64,000 bases of DNA from JAEUOS01 sp965279115 (GTDB lineage: Bacteria; Pseudomonadota; Gammaproteobacteria; Burkholderiales; JAEUOS01): positions 3,906,001 to 3,970,000 of the forward strand of contig OZ257137.1 in the NCBI GenBank assembly GCA_965279115.1. The letters run 5' to 3'. Under the pieces are notes generated by a model. That model saw only the letters and a list, made by a program, of their open reading frames with translations, was not told the origin of the DNA and ran no database searches. Made by a program: the position numbers and the translations under genes. This document shows, in pieces, positions 63,777-64,000 of this stretch; the first letter of the stretch is position 1; every line of letters starts with the position of its first letter.

Positions 63777-64000
63777 TCAGTGGTTGAGGTAACGCACCGC
63801 GAACCGCTCTTCGCCATCCACCTGATAGCGCACGTAGCCGCCGCAGTTGATCACCCGCGCGGCATCATCGAGAAGCGTCGCCATGAACTCGGTGATGCTC
63901 TCGAAGCGCGGGATTTCGTCGATCAGGTCGGTGTCCGACAGCATGATCTTGCCCGTATGCTCGCCTTCGGTGATCAGCAGCCAGCGCTCGCTGTCGCCCG
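63777..64000 (-). CDS. SMI1/KNR4 (SUKH)-like protein (partial, 5' end off window)
   Basis: The last 73 residues of a gene read on the minus strand, ending NCGGYVRYQVDGEERFAVRYLNH. Preceding segments WLLITEGEHTGKIMLSDTDLIDE and FESITEFMATLLDDAARV resemble SMI1/KNR4-family proteins, some of which are toxin-immunity proteins. The N-terminal part is outside the window, so this is tentative. Confidence 0.5.
   Translation of the reverse strand, partial: GDSERWLLITEGEHTGKIMLSDTDLIDEIPRFESITEFMATLLDDAARVINCGGYVRYQVDGEERFAVRYLNH

Overview
This looks like a chromosomal segment of a high-GC Betaproteobacterium, most likely Burkholderiales or a relative. Four things point there: the gene order leuCDB-asd-fimV-truA-trpFBA-accD-folC-SPOR-cvpA-purF-metZ, ppc divergent from hemCDXY, two orphan Bug/TctC-type solute receptors, and a PEP-CTERM cargo gene with a prsT homologue. 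No rRNA, tRNA, CRISPR array, insertion sequence or prophage was seen. Coding density is high, and most overlapping long reading frames are GC-driven shadows of real genes.

Layout. 1-5241 (minus): tgt-yajC-secD-secF, the tRNA-queuosine and Sec-accessory cluster, followed by a partial cytochrome b561. 5497-9353 (plus): an accessory surface-protein island, with a PrsT-like TPR protein and a PEP-CTERM cargo preceded by a near-consensus sigma-54 promoter in AT-rich DNA. 9481-15299: a ZIP transporter, recR, an esterase lipoprotein, a small cupin, a family III CoA-transferase, a TerC protein and a CbiM-like ECF permease. 15344-19548 (minus): 3-hydroxybutyrate dehydrogenase, ppc and a thioredoxin-fold protein. 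19691-23839: hemCDXY. 23981-43107: the long biosynthetic cluster from leuC to metZ. metZ is preceded by a SAM-II riboswitch with its own terminator. Its promoter -10 box overlaps the stop codon of the gene before it.

43178-48238 (minus): 3-hydroxybutyryl-CoA dehydrogenase, lpxH, two cyclophilins (cytoplasmic and exported), an L,D-transpeptidase and a TPR protein; the last two share the same C-terminal NTF2-like domain. 48549-51097 (plus): cysS, a STAS-domain protein and an Mpo1-like membrane protein. 51127-55002 (minus): grpE-dnaK-dnaJ, with a perfect sigma-32 promoter before grpE and a second sigma-32-like site before dnaK. 55111-59420 (plus): rpsF-priB-rpsR-rplI from a clear sigma-70 promoter with a long structured leader, then dnaB and a FecR-domain protein. 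59447-64000: RidA, two Bug receptors, a TPR/Gly-rich membrane protein, an unknown protein and a partial SMI1/KNR4-like gene.

The most notable signals are regulatory: the sigma-54 promoter of the PEP-CTERM cargo, the SAM-II riboswitch with an extra hairpin ahead of metZ, the paired heat-shock promoters, and the attenuator-like rpsF leader. The best candidate for a less-described system is the orphan prsT/PEP-CTERM pair; no exosortase lies in the window. Second is the TPR plus L,D-transpeptidase pair with a shared domain.
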